Below are positions 1-7,451 of a DNA stretch of 64,000 bases, in pieces; position 1 is the stretch's first letter, and each line of letters opens with the position of its first letter. The position numbers were made by a program, and so were the translations under genes. The notes beneath the pieces were generated by a model. The model did no database searches. It was not told where the DNA came from and worked only from the letters and a program-made list of their open reading frames with translations. Origin of the DNA: Brevibacterium spongiae. Lineage in GTDB: Bacteria > Actinomycetota > Actinomycetes > Actinomycetales > Brevibacteriaceae. The DNA lies in NCBI RefSeq assembly GCF_026168515.1, contig NZ_CP093443.1, positions 2,666,001 through 2,730,000 of the forward strand. Reading direction: 5' to 3'.

Positions 1-146
1 GCGGCCCTGAAGATGCCGACGGGAGATTCGGTGTCGGCTTCGTCGACGCGGCGACCATTGGGCCGGATCGTGCTTGCTGCGAATCCGCGCACGAGGTCGA
101 GGATGTCGTGCTGCTCGTCCGACAGCGGCCACGGTGTGTAGTTCAT
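1..146 (-). CDS. Acyl-CoA dehydrogenase family protein, N-terminal fragment cut by the window edge
   Basis: Only the first 48 codons are inside the window. The start is an ATG at 144-146 preceded on the minus strand by a good ribosome binding site (AAAGGAGATCATC). The N-terminus contains LSDEQHDILDLVRGFA followed by AASTIRP, the usual first helix of acyl-CoA dehydrogenases (flavoenzymes that oxidise acyl-CoA to enoyl-CoA). It lies 89 bases downstream of the TPP-enzyme gene on the same strand, so it is probably the last visible member of the catabolic operon that starts at 5166. The family call rests on the N-terminal pattern only. Substrate is unknown and the catalytic Glu is outside the window. 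Confidence 0.7.
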   Translation of the reverse strand, partial: MNYTPWPLSDEQHDILDLVRGFAASTIRPNGRRVDEADTESPVGIFRA

Positions 147-235
147 GATGATCTCCTTTGATGGGTACAGAGCCCGGACTCTGATTCGTGTGGAGGTCGG
201 GCGCGCCTTTGCGCCCGACCGACGATTGGCGATCC

Positions 236-1918
236 TCAGCCGCGAAGCATGTCCGCTCCGGCTCGCGAGTCCTCGACGATGTGGATGAGCGTCGGCCCCT
301 CCCCTGCCTCCGCCTCATTCAGTGCCTCCAGCAGCGCGTCCCGACCATCGACGTGGACCCCGCGGGCACCCATCGCGCGTGCGAGTGCCGGGAAGTCCGG
401 GCCGGTGAGCTTCACGCCCGAGGGAGTGTCCCCGCGGTCTTCCATCTCATTGCGGATCTCGCCGTACCCGCCGTTGTCGACGATGATGAGCGTCATCCGC
501 ACGCCCGCCTGCACGGCCGCGGCAAGTTCGGCGATGGTGAACATCGACCCGCCGTCACCTTCGACAGCAACCACCCTGGCCTGCGGTGATGCGAGTTTCG
601 CTCCGATTCCGGCGGGCAGCCCGTACCCGAGGGTTCCCGCCCCGGCCGGGTAGAGGAACCGGTCTCCGGGGCGCGCCTTCCACCCGGTCTGCACACCGTA
701 GTAGCAGGCCATCGTCGAGTCCGCGGCGACGATGAGCGGCGTCTCCGCCGAGTCCCCGAAGGCGGTGAGTGCGTCGGTGAGCTCGGCCCAGGGCCGACCA
801 TCGGATTCCCCCGCCGAGGCGGCCCTTGACTTCCAGCCCGCCGTCCAGTCCCGTGCGGCGGCAGTCGCAGACTGCGCCCCCATCGCAGTCACTCGTTCGT
901 TCAGCTCCGCAGTCGCGGCCTGCGCGTCGGCGAGGATCGGGTGGGTCACTGTCGCGTTCGTGAGCATCTGCACCTCGTCGATGTCGATGCGCACGACGGT
1001 CTCAGGCAGGGGCAGCGGTTCGGGCCAGAAGTCGCTGGGCGCGAGTTCCGTGCCGATCGCGATGACCGTATCGGCATCACCGGTGAGTTCGGGGAGGAGT
1101 TCGAGGACTCCGATCGCTCCGATGGTGGTCTCGGCTCGGTCATCGACGAGTCCCTTCGCGTTCGAGGACAGGACGATCCCGGCCCCGAGCGTCTCCGCCA
1201 GAGCTGTGATCTCCTCCCCTGCACCACCCGCGTCCCCCGCGCCGTGGCCGACACCCGCGGCACCCGCACCGAGCGCCCCGGCCCCGGCGATGATGAGCGG
1301 ACGCTGGGAGGCGGCGATCGCCTCGGCGGCGCTGTCGATCTGCTCGGTGACCGGACCGGGCAGGGCCCGGGTCACGGACGGGTGCAGCCGGCCAGGACCC
1401 TCGGTTTCAATGAGGTCGAGGGGGATCTCGATCGCGGCCGGTCTCTTCCTGCCCGAACGCATGGCAGACAGGGTCTGCCCGACGGCCAGGGATACCTCAC
1501 CGGGACTGGTGACCCGCATGACTTCGGTGAGCACCGCGGACAGCGCGGCGGACTGGTTGCGGACTTCGTGGAGGAGTCCGTTGCCGCGGCCTGGATGGGT
1601 CAGCGGCATGCCGGGGGTGATGAGGAGGACGGGCACCGAGTCGGTGAACGACTGCAGCAGCGCGGTCAGTGCGTTGAGCGCGGCCGGTCCCGTGGTCGTG
1701 ACGATCACCTGCACCTCGCCGGTGACGCGGGCGGCACCATCGGCCATATAGCCGGCACCCTGTTCGTGGCGGGGCGAGACGATGTCGATTCCCTGAGCCG
1801 ACAGCTGCGCGAAGATCTCGAGATTGTGGGTGCCGGGGATCCCGAAGACGCGGGTGATCCCCTCGGCCTTGAGCCCGCGGGCCAGGTGGGCACCGCCGGT
1901 GACGGTCGTTGGTTCCAT
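236..1918 (-). CDS. TPP-dependent 2-oxo-acid decarboxylase / acetolactate synthase-like enzyme
   Basis: A 560-residue protein of the acetolactate synthase / benzoylformate decarboxylase superfamily. The N-terminal TPP-PYR domain carries SPRHEQGAGYMADG with the cofactor-activating Glu near residue 52. The C-terminal TPP-binding motif starts with GDGGSMF near residue 454 and ends with DNGG where many relatives have NN. The N-terminal pattern (FGIPGTHNLEIF) recalls the AruI type that decarboxylates 5-guanidino-2-oxopentanoate, but substrate cannot be fixed from sequence. A Gly/Ala-rich stretch near residues 212-236 looks like an expanded loop. The ATG at 1918 is preferred over the one at 1924 because AGTGAGGA sits six bases upstream. 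It follows the CoA ligase gene by 16 bases, so the two are probably cotranscribed. A likely role is decarboxylating the 2-oxo acid made by the upstream dehydrogenase. Confidence 0.82.
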   Translation of the reverse strand: MEPTTVTGGAHLARGLKAEGITRVFGIPGTHNLEIFAQLSAQGIDIVSPRHEQGAGYMADGAARVTGEVQVIVTTTGPAALNALTALLQSFTDSVPVLLITPGMPLTHPGRGNGLLHEVRNQSAALSAVLTEVMRVTSPGEVSLAVGQTLSAMRSGRKRPAAIEIPLDLIETEGPGRLHPSVTRALPGPVTEQIDSAAEAIAASQRPLIIAGAGALGAGAAGVGHGAGDAGGAGEEITALAETLGAGIVLSSNAKGLVDDRAETTIGAIGVLELLPELTGDADTVIAIGTELAPSDFWPEPLPLPETVVRIDIDEVQMLTNATVTHPILADAQAATAELNERVTAMGAQSATAAARDWTAGWKSRAASAGESDGRPWAELTDALTAFGDSAETPLIVAADSTMACYYGVQTGWKARPGDRFLYPAGAGTLGYGLPAGIGAKLASPQARVVAVEGDGGSMFTIAELAAAVQAGVRMTLIIVDNGGYGEIRNEMEDRGDTPSGVKLTGPDFPALARAMGARGVHVDGRDALLEALNEAEAGEGPTLIHIVEDSRAGADMLRG

Positions 1919-1934
1919 TCTCATTCCTCACTTC

Positions 1935-3977
1935 TCATTCTGCGCTCTTCACGTTCTCGCCGGTCACGACGAGCGCGTCGACGGCAACCGCCCCACCAGG
2001 AGCGACACGCACCGGGTTGATCTCGATCTCGGCGATATCGTTGTTCGCCGCCACCAGTCGCGATACTGCGACGATGACCTCGGCGAGTCCGTCGACGTCC
2101 GCGGCTGGCCGACCGCGCCACCCGGTGAGCAGCCGCGCGCAGCTCAGTCGCGCGATCATGTCGAGAGCTTCGACATGGGTCACGGGCGCGAGTTCGAGCC
2201 AGGTATCGGCGAAGAGCTCGGTCTCCGTGCCGCCGGCCGCCACCATGACCACCGGTCCGAAGTTCTCATCCTGCCGCCCACCGACGAGGATCTCGACGAC
2301 ATGATCGCGTGTGTCCATCTCCTCAAGAATGTATTCACCCTCGCCGAGGCGGCCGACCATGTCCGCATAGGCAGTGTCGACCGCGGCGAGATCGTTCAAC
2401 CCCAGGACAATGCCCCCGACCTCGGTCTTGTGCGCCGGCCATCCGGCCTTGAGCGCGAACGGGGGCTTGAGTCCGGAGTCCGGGACCGCCTCGGCGGGTT
2501 CGCGTCCCTTCCCCAGGCTCACCGCGGCGGGAACGGGCACACCGGCCCGGGAGACGACGTCGCGGGCGGCCGCGTAGCCGGTCCCCCACGGGGTCACTGG
2601 ACCGGTGAGATCCTGGGTGTCGGTGAGCCGACCGGAGTGGGCGGCGTAGAAGCCGGAGTGGGCGAGCACGCGCATGGCGGCTTCGATCGAGGTGTAGGCA
2701 GGGATGCCGAGTTCCCACAGTCGGGTCACGGCCTGCGAGTCCGCGCTCATGGAGTGGACGATGACGGGCTTCTTCGCCTCCCCGACGACCTGTCCGAGAC
2801 GTTCGACGACGGCCAGCTCGGCCGCACCGAGTTCGGGGATGTCTTGGCCATAGCACCCGAAATATCCGGAGAGGATCACGGCGTCGATGGCGGGGTCGGC
2901 CAGCAGCGCCTCGGTGACATCGGCGTAGGTGTCGAGGTTCTTCTCCCCTGCCCCGTCGAGGTCGATGGGATTGTCGATGTGGTCAGCTTCTGGCAGCAGT
3001 TCGCTCATGCGTCGGCCGGTGTCCTGGCTGAGTTCGGGCACGCCGAGGCCCCAGTTCTCGGCTGTGTCGGCGGCGATCGCCCCTTGTCCGCCGGAGTCGG
3101 AGAGCACGGCGACGCGATGGCCTGCAGGCAGCCAACCTGTGGCGAAGAAGTCGGCGAGTTCGACGAGCTGACCAGGAGTGTTGAGCCGAATGGCTCCGGC
3201 GGCGCGGCAGGCAGCGTCGACGGTGTCCATCGTCGAGGTCAGCGAACCCGTGTGCGACTTGGCGAGTCGGGCCCCGGCAGAGGAGGCGCCGGTGGTGAGG
3301 ATCATCGTCGGCTTCCCGGCCGCGCGCAGGGCCTTGAGCGCGGTGACGAGGGCGGTGCCGCCGGTGAACGATTCGAGGTAGAGGGCGACCTGAGTGGTGG
3401 CAGGATCGTCGACGAGGGTGGAGAGCACCTCGGCGGCGCGGACATCGGACTGGCCGCCGATCGAGGCGAAACGGGAGATGCCCAGTCCGCTGCGCGCCGA
3501 CAGCGTCGCGATCTCAGTGCCGAGCTGACCGCTCTGCGTGACCACCGCGAGGGTCCCGGGCGTGAAATTGCCCCACGCCAGGAGCAGCTCATTGCTTGAG
3601 TCGACGAGGCCCAGCGAGTTCGGGCCGATGAGGCGTCCCCCGGCGGACCGGATGGCGGCGGCCAGATCCGGCGCATCGGGGACGCGGGCGGAGATGATGA
3701 GGAAGGCACGCACCCCGAGATCGAGCGCCTCGGCGACGACGCCTGCCACCGTGGGGCCGGGCACGGAGATGACGAGGAGTTCGGGCACCTCGGGCAGTTC
3801 GCGCAGATGCGTGAACGTCGGTTGGCCTTGGATCGAGGCGGCACGTGAGTTGATGAGATAGACGCGGCGGCGCTCGGCTCCGCGCAGGGCTCCGGCGGCG
3901 AGCCAGAAGCCCCATTTGCTGGAATCGTTCGATGCTCCGAGGACGGCCACGCTGCCGGGATCGAAGAACGCATCCAT
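1935..3977 (-). CDS. ADP-forming acyl-CoA synthetase (acetate-CoA ligase type), fused alpha-beta
   Basis: A 680-residue protein with the domain order of fused NDP-forming acyl-CoA synthetases: an N-terminal CoA-binding Rossmann fold (AVLGASNDSSKWGF near residue 11, then IGPNSLG), succinyl-CoA-synthetase-like domains in the middle (VTQSGQLGTE, SIGGQSDV, LSDSGGQG) and a C-terminal ATP-grasp domain (KAGWPAHKTEVGG; EIEINPVRV near the end). Such enzymes interconvert an acid plus ATP and CoA with acyl-CoA. The ATG at 3977 is chosen because the protein aligns as MDAFFDPGSVAVLGAS; an in-frame ATG at 4085 would lie inside the upstream gene. It starts four bases after the stop of the dehydrogenase gene, implying translational coupling. 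It probably activates the acid produced after deamination and decarboxylation in this cluster. Substrate is not known. Confidence 0.82.
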   Translation of the reverse strand: MDAFFDPGSVAVLGASNDSSKWGFWLAAGALRGAERRRVYLINSRAASIQGQPTFTHLRELPEVPELLVISVPGPTVAGVVAEALDLGVRAFLIISARVPDAPDLAAAIRSAGGRLIGPNSLGLVDSSNELLLAWGNFTPGTLAVVTQSGQLGTEIATLSARSGLGISRFASIGGQSDVRAAEVLSTLVDDPATTQVALYLESFTGGTALVTALKALRAAGKPTMILTTGASSAGARLAKSHTGSLTSTMDTVDAACRAAGAIRLNTPGQLVELADFFATGWLPAGHRVAVLSDSGGQGAIAADTAENWGLGVPELSQDTGRRMSELLPEADHIDNPIDLDGAGEKNLDTYADVTEALLADPAIDAVILSGYFGCYGQDIPELGAAELAVVERLGQVVGEAKKPVIVHSMSADSQAVTRLWELGIPAYTSIEAAMRVLAHSGFYAAHSGRLTDTQDLTGPVTPWGTGYAAARDVVSRAGVPVPAAVSLGKGREPAEAVPDSGLKPPFALKAGWPAHKTEVGGIVLGLNDLAAVDTAYADMVGRLGEGEYILEEMDTRDHVVEILVGGRQDENFGPVVMVAAGGTETELFADTWLELAPVTHVEALDMIARLSCARLLTGWRGRPAADVDGLAEVIVAVSRLVAANNDIAEIEINPVRVAPGGAVAVDALVVTGENVKSAE

Positions 3978-3981
3978 GTCG

Positions 3982-5166
3982 CTAGCTTTCCGGCGCCGAG
4001 GCGGGATCTGCAGCGAGGTCGGAAAGTCGGGCGAGGTTCTCATCGACCTTCGCCTGGGCGGCCGCACGTGGGCTGATGCCGTCATCGCGCGCGGTGGCGA
4101 GCACCTCGGCGGTGAGTTCGCGAAGGGTCGTGGTGACGATGGTCCGGCTGTCCTCCCAGCTGCCGTCGACGTCGCCGAAGGTCACCCACCACCACCAGGC
4201 GTTCGTTGCCGAGTTCGCGAGGAAGTCCGGGACCACTGTGACCCCGCGGGAGCGCAGCGTCTCTTCGGCGGCAGGCAGGACGGGCATGTTCGCTGCCTCG
4301 ACGATGAGTGAGGCTTGGACGCGGTCGCAATTGTCCGGAGTGATCGCGTAGCTGACGGCGGCGGGGACGAGGACATCGGCGTCGGCTGCCAGCCAATCGT
4401 CGCGGTCACCAACGTGGTCGTCCGGTCGCAGCGAGGAGCGGTCGATTCCGCCGAAGGGGTCGCGGGTGGCGAGCAGGGTTTCGACGTCGAGTCCGTCGGG
4501 GTTGGTCACGAACCCGTCGGCATCGGCGATGCCGACGATGCGCAGTCCCGCCTCGGCGAGGTAGCGGGCGGTGGCTCCGCCCATGGACCCGAAGCCTTGG
4601 ATGACGGCGGTGGATTCGCTGGGCTTGCGTCCGCCGGCGTCGAGGGCGGCGATCACCGAGGTGGCCACGCCGAGTCCGCCGACGAGTTCGTCCTGGGCGA
4701 TTCCGTCGACGATGGTGGAGAACGCGGTTTGCGCGCGGGTTTCGACGGCGTCCGAGTCATCGACGAGTTTCGCCACGGCGGAGAGTCCGGAGCCGAGTTC
4801 GCGGCGGGCGAGGATTTCGTCGATGTCGTCCTGGCGGACGCCGAGGTCTTCGCCGAGAGCCCAGTAGGCGTGCATGATCGGGTTGACCGCGACGAGGAAG
4901 CGTTCGAGGACGTCTTTCGCGCCGGGTGCGCGGGGATCGAAGTCGATGCCGCCCTTGGCGCCGCCGACGGGTACGTAGGCCCGGCCGTCGCGGAGGTGGA
5001 TGGCTTCCTTGCGGGTCATGCCCTGGGCGAGTCCGCGTACCTCCTCGAGGGTGCAGCCTTTGCGCATGCGCAGTCCGCCGGAGGCCGTGCCGCGCACGAG
5101 GGTGTCGATGACGACATAGCCGTGTGCGCCGGTGACAGGGTCCTGCCACGTGATGTCCATGAACAT
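3982..5166 (-). CDS. Glu/Leu/Phe/Val dehydrogenase family protein
   Basis: A 394-residue member of the NAD(P)-dependent amino-acid dehydrogenase family, which reversibly deaminates an amino acid to a 2-oxo acid and ammonia. The glycine-rich catalytic segment PVGGAKGGIDFDP has its Lys near residue 71, and the dinucleotide fold shows QGFGSMGG near residue 190. PDFLANSATN near the end is typical of the family. The chosen ATG at 5166 has GGAGG five bases upstream; an upstream in-frame ATG at 5199 has no such site. It is the first gene of a tight operon, with a TetR-type palindrome 41 bases before its start. Length fits the family. Whether glutamate, a branched-chain or an aromatic amino acid is the substrate cannot be decided here. 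Confidence 0.85.
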   Translation of the reverse strand: MFMDITWQDPVTGAHGYVVIDTLVRGTASGGLRMRKGCTLEEVRGLAQGMTRKEAIHLRDGRAYVPVGGAKGGIDFDPRAPGAKDVLERFLVAVNPIMHAYWALGEDLGVRQDDIDEILARRELGSGLSAVAKLVDDSDAVETRAQTAFSTIVDGIAQDELVGGLGVATSVIAALDAGGRKPSESTAVIQGFGSMGGATARYLAEAGLRIVGIADADGFVTNPDGLDVETLLATRDPFGGIDRSSLRPDDHVGDRDDWLAADADVLVPAAVSYAITPDNCDRVQASLIVEAANMPVLPAAEETLRSRGVTVVPDFLANSATNAWWWWVTFGDVDGSWEDSRTIVTTTLRELTAEVLATARDDGISPRAAAQAKVDENLARLSDLAADPASAPES

Positions 5167-5206
5167 GGGGCCTCCAGGAGGGGCGTTGAGGCGGAGCATT
5201 CGTCCT

Positions 5207-5228
5207 TTACTGAATCGTGGTTCAGTAA
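5207..5228. promoter_or_regulatory. TetR-type operator: perfect 8-bp inverted repeat
   Basis: TTACTGAA and TTCAGTAA form perfect inverted arms separated by six bases. The site lies between the predicted promoter (5241-5269) and the dehydrogenase start at 5166, with the TetR gene immediately upstream on the same strand. A bound dimer would block early elongation or open-complex formation. Operator identity is an inference from symmetry and position. Confidence 0.65.
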
Positions 5229-5240
5229 CGGTGTGCTTCC

Positions 5241-5269
5241 AGTCTGACGGGGCCGGGACACCGCGTCAA
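5241..5269 (-). promoter_or_regulatory. Predicted promoter of the catabolic operon
   Basis: On the minus strand TTGACG (5264-5269) and CAGACT (5241-5246) are separated by 17 bases, a good match to a vegetative -35/-10 pair. Transcription would start just before the palindrome at 5207-5228 and run into the dehydrogenase gene. Confidence 0.5.
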
Positions 5270-5344
5270 GGGCACGCGCTGCCCCAGGTCACCGAGGCCC
5301 GGAGAATCCACCTTGACGCCCGAAAGGCAGTCCTGGCAGAGCCC

Positions 5345-5998
5345 TCACCCGAGTTCGTGGCTGAGAAAGTCGTCGACCCAGGTCGCGAGCACGGCAGTGT
5401 CGACCGCGGAAGGGTTGACCATCACTTGGATCGCCAGACCGTCGAGGTAGGCGAGGATCCGAGTCGCGCACGCCTCGGTGCCGCCGGTCGGGGTCCGGCA
5501 CTCCCCTGCCGCGATCGCTTCGTCCATGAGTCCGCGCAGCACGGACTTCCATTCGCGGTCGAGCGCGGCGTAGGTCGACGAAACGGCCTCATCGAAGAGA
5601 CCGGCCGACCATGCGTCGATCCAGATCTTCCAACTGCGCGAGGACCCGCTGGGCATGTACCAGCCGACGACGTCCCGCAGGCGATTGCGTGCAGGTGACA
5701 GTGGTGACGCCCCGTCCATACCGGCTGCACCGTCCCACGCCCGTTCCGCAGCACTGTTCCGTACCCGCCCTGCAGCGATCTCACGGGAATGCTCGATGTC
5801 CTGACGTCCCGCATAGTCGAAGGCCGCGGAGACGAGGGCTTCCTTCGTCTCGAAGTGGTAGATGACGAGGCTGGCGCTCAAGCCCAGCCGTGCCGCGACG
5901 TCGGAGACGCGCAGGGCCCGCAGTCCGGATGCGTCGATCTCCTCGACCGTCGCCGCCAGGATCTCCTCCCGACGCACGGCTGCATTCTTTCGTGCCAT
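5345..5998 (-). CDS. TetR/AcrR family transcriptional regulator
   Basis: A 217-residue protein. The N-terminal 60 residues show the TetR helix-turn-helix (RREEILAATVEEIDASGLRA, then VSDVAARLGLSASLVIYHFE near residues 31-50, ending in TKEAL). The C-terminal ligand-binding domain is divergent, as usual. The start ATG at 5998 follows GGGAGGCTGGGGAG. It sits directly upstream of the operon led by the dehydrogenase and reads in the same direction, with a perfect palindrome in the intervening 178 bases. It is therefore the obvious candidate regulator of that operon, probably a repressor released by an intermediate such as an acyl-CoA. The ligand is unknown. Confidence 0.85.
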   Translation of the reverse strand: MARKNAAVRREEILAATVEEIDASGLRALRVSDVAARLGLSASLVIYHFETKEALVSAAFDYAGRQDIEHSREIAAGRVRNSAAERAWDGAAGMDGASPLSPARNRLRDVVGWYMPSGSSRSWKIWIDAWSAGLFDEAVSSTYAALDREWKSVLRGLMDEAIAAGECRTPTGGTEACATRILAYLDGLAIQVMVNPSAVDTAVLATWVDDFLSHELG

Positions 5999-6075
5999 CT
6001 CCCCAGCCTCCCTTCAGCGCCCTGTCCTCCAGCATCCCACGCCCCGGGACACAGCCCCGGCATGACGAGGAGAAC

Positions 6076-7389
6076 TCAGGGCAGGACGATCTCGGCGGCC
6101 GGTCCGACCATGGCCAGAGCCTTGGGACGCTCGAGCAGACGGCCGGCCATCGCACTGACCTCCTCAGCCGTGACCGAACGGACGCGGTCGATGAGGTCCA
6201 TCGGCGATTCGAGCGGCAGACCGAAGATCTCCGACCGGGCGAGACGATTCATGCGCGCTGCCGAGGATTCGAGCCCGAGCACCATCGACCCCGCCAACTG
6301 AGACACGATCTCATCGAGTTCGAACTGGCTCGGGGTCTCCTGCGCCAACCGGGCCCACTCCTCCAGCGCCAGATCGACTACTGCCTGAGCATTCTCCGCC
6401 GTGCAGCCGGCGTAGATGCCGAAGGTGCCGGTATCCGTGAATTGGCTGGCCACGCAGTTGACCGCATAGGCCAGTCCCCGTTCCTCACGCACGCTCTGGA
6501 ACAGCCGCGACGACATTCCGCCGCCGAGCATGGTGAGCATGACCGAGTAGATGAACCGGTCATCGTCCCCTTCTGGCAGGCCTTCGCAGCCGAGCAGAAT
6601 GCCCAGCTGCTCGATGTCCTTGACGGTGTGTGAGACGCCCGCCTGGAAGTCCGGACGCACACGTGCGGCCCCAGCCAGGTGCGAGCCTTTCGCCACCGAG
6701 GCGGCTCCGTCGTTCGAGTCGCCCGTGCCCACCGGGCCCGGACCGTGAACACTGTTCCCGGCGCCCGACCAGACGTCGGCACGGGACCCGAGCCCCGCCT
6801 CGGCGAGGGCCTCCTCGACCATCGCGAGCACTTCTTCATGAGTCGCCCCACCTGCGGCAGCGATGACCAGCCGCGGCGGAATATATGTCGACTGGTAGTG
6901 GTCGATGACCGTGTGATGGCCGAGCACCCGGATCTGGTCCTTCGTGGCTCCCACCGGCCGTGCCAGCGAGTGCTGCCCGAAGACGAGCGCATCGAAGTCG
7001 TCGAAGAGCACATCGCCGGGGTCATCGGCCGACATCGCGAGCTCTTCGATGATGACGCCGCGCTCGCGTTCGAACTCCTCGACATCGAGCTGGGAGTTCG
7101 AGACCATGTCGACGAGCAGCCCGGTGATGTCCGGCAGATCGGTCACCAGACACCGGGAGTAGTAGCAGGTGAGCTCCTTCGCGGTGATCGCGTTCGAGTC
7201 CCCGCCCGTGCGGTCGAAGGCCGCGGCAATCGACTTCGCATCTCGGGTGCCTGTGCCCTTGAACAGCATGTGCTCGAGGAAGTGCGTCGAGCCTGCGGTC
7301 TCGGCGGATTCGTCGCGGGACCCGGCAGCGACCCAGATCCCGATCGTCTCCGAGGCCAGGCCCGGCATGAATTCGGTGGTCAGCGTCAA
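6076..7389 (-). CDS. M16 family (insulinase/pitrilysin-like) zinc metallopeptidase
   Basis: About 437 residues as drawn. HFLEH at residues 36-40 is the inverted zinc motif HxxEH, and the Glu pair in VIIEEL near residue 115 supplies the third ligand, so the catalytic half is intact. A low-complexity Gly/Ser loop lies around residues 205-235. The gene follows pnp, the usual actinobacterial order. The coordinate given uses a TTG at 7389, but homology clearly continues upstream: the in-frame codons before it read RIDRSVLPGG, the conserved first strand of this family. No ATG, GTG or TTG exists between 7389 and an in-frame stop further upstream inside pnp, so the true start may be a CTG at 7449 or so, coupled to the pnp stop at 7452. 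Confidence 0.85.
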   Translation of the reverse strand: MTLTTEFMPGLASETIGIWVAAGSRDESAETAGSTHFLEHMLFKGTGTRDAKSIAAAFDRTGGDSNAITAKELTCYYSRCLVTDLPDITGLLVDMVSNSQLDVEEFERERGVIIEELAMSADDPGDVLFDDFDALVFGQHSLARPVGATKDQIRVLGHHTVIDHYQSTYIPPRLVIAAAGGATHEEVLAMVEEALAEAGLGSRADVWSGAGNSVHGPGPVGTGDSNDGAASVAKGSHLAGAARVRPDFQAGVSHTVKDIEQLGILLGCEGLPEGDDDRFIYSVMLTMLGGGMSSRLFQSVREERGLAYAVNCVASQFTDTGTFGIYAGCTAENAQAVVDLALEEWARLAQETPSQFELDEIVSQLAGSMVLGLESSAARMNRLARSEIFGLPLESPMDLIDRVRSVTAEEVSAMAGRLLERPKALAMVGPAAEIVLP

Positions 7390-7451
7390 ACCACCGGGGA
7401 GGACAGACCGATCGATTCGGCTGCCCTCCCCGGTGTGTGAACTATTCAGTA

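Noticed and set aside
1824..3599. 591-codon open frame on the plus strand opposite the acyl-CoA synthetase
   Set aside because: It is antisense to a gene with clear domains, has no ribosome binding site or recognisable family, and such long opposite frames are expected at this GC content.
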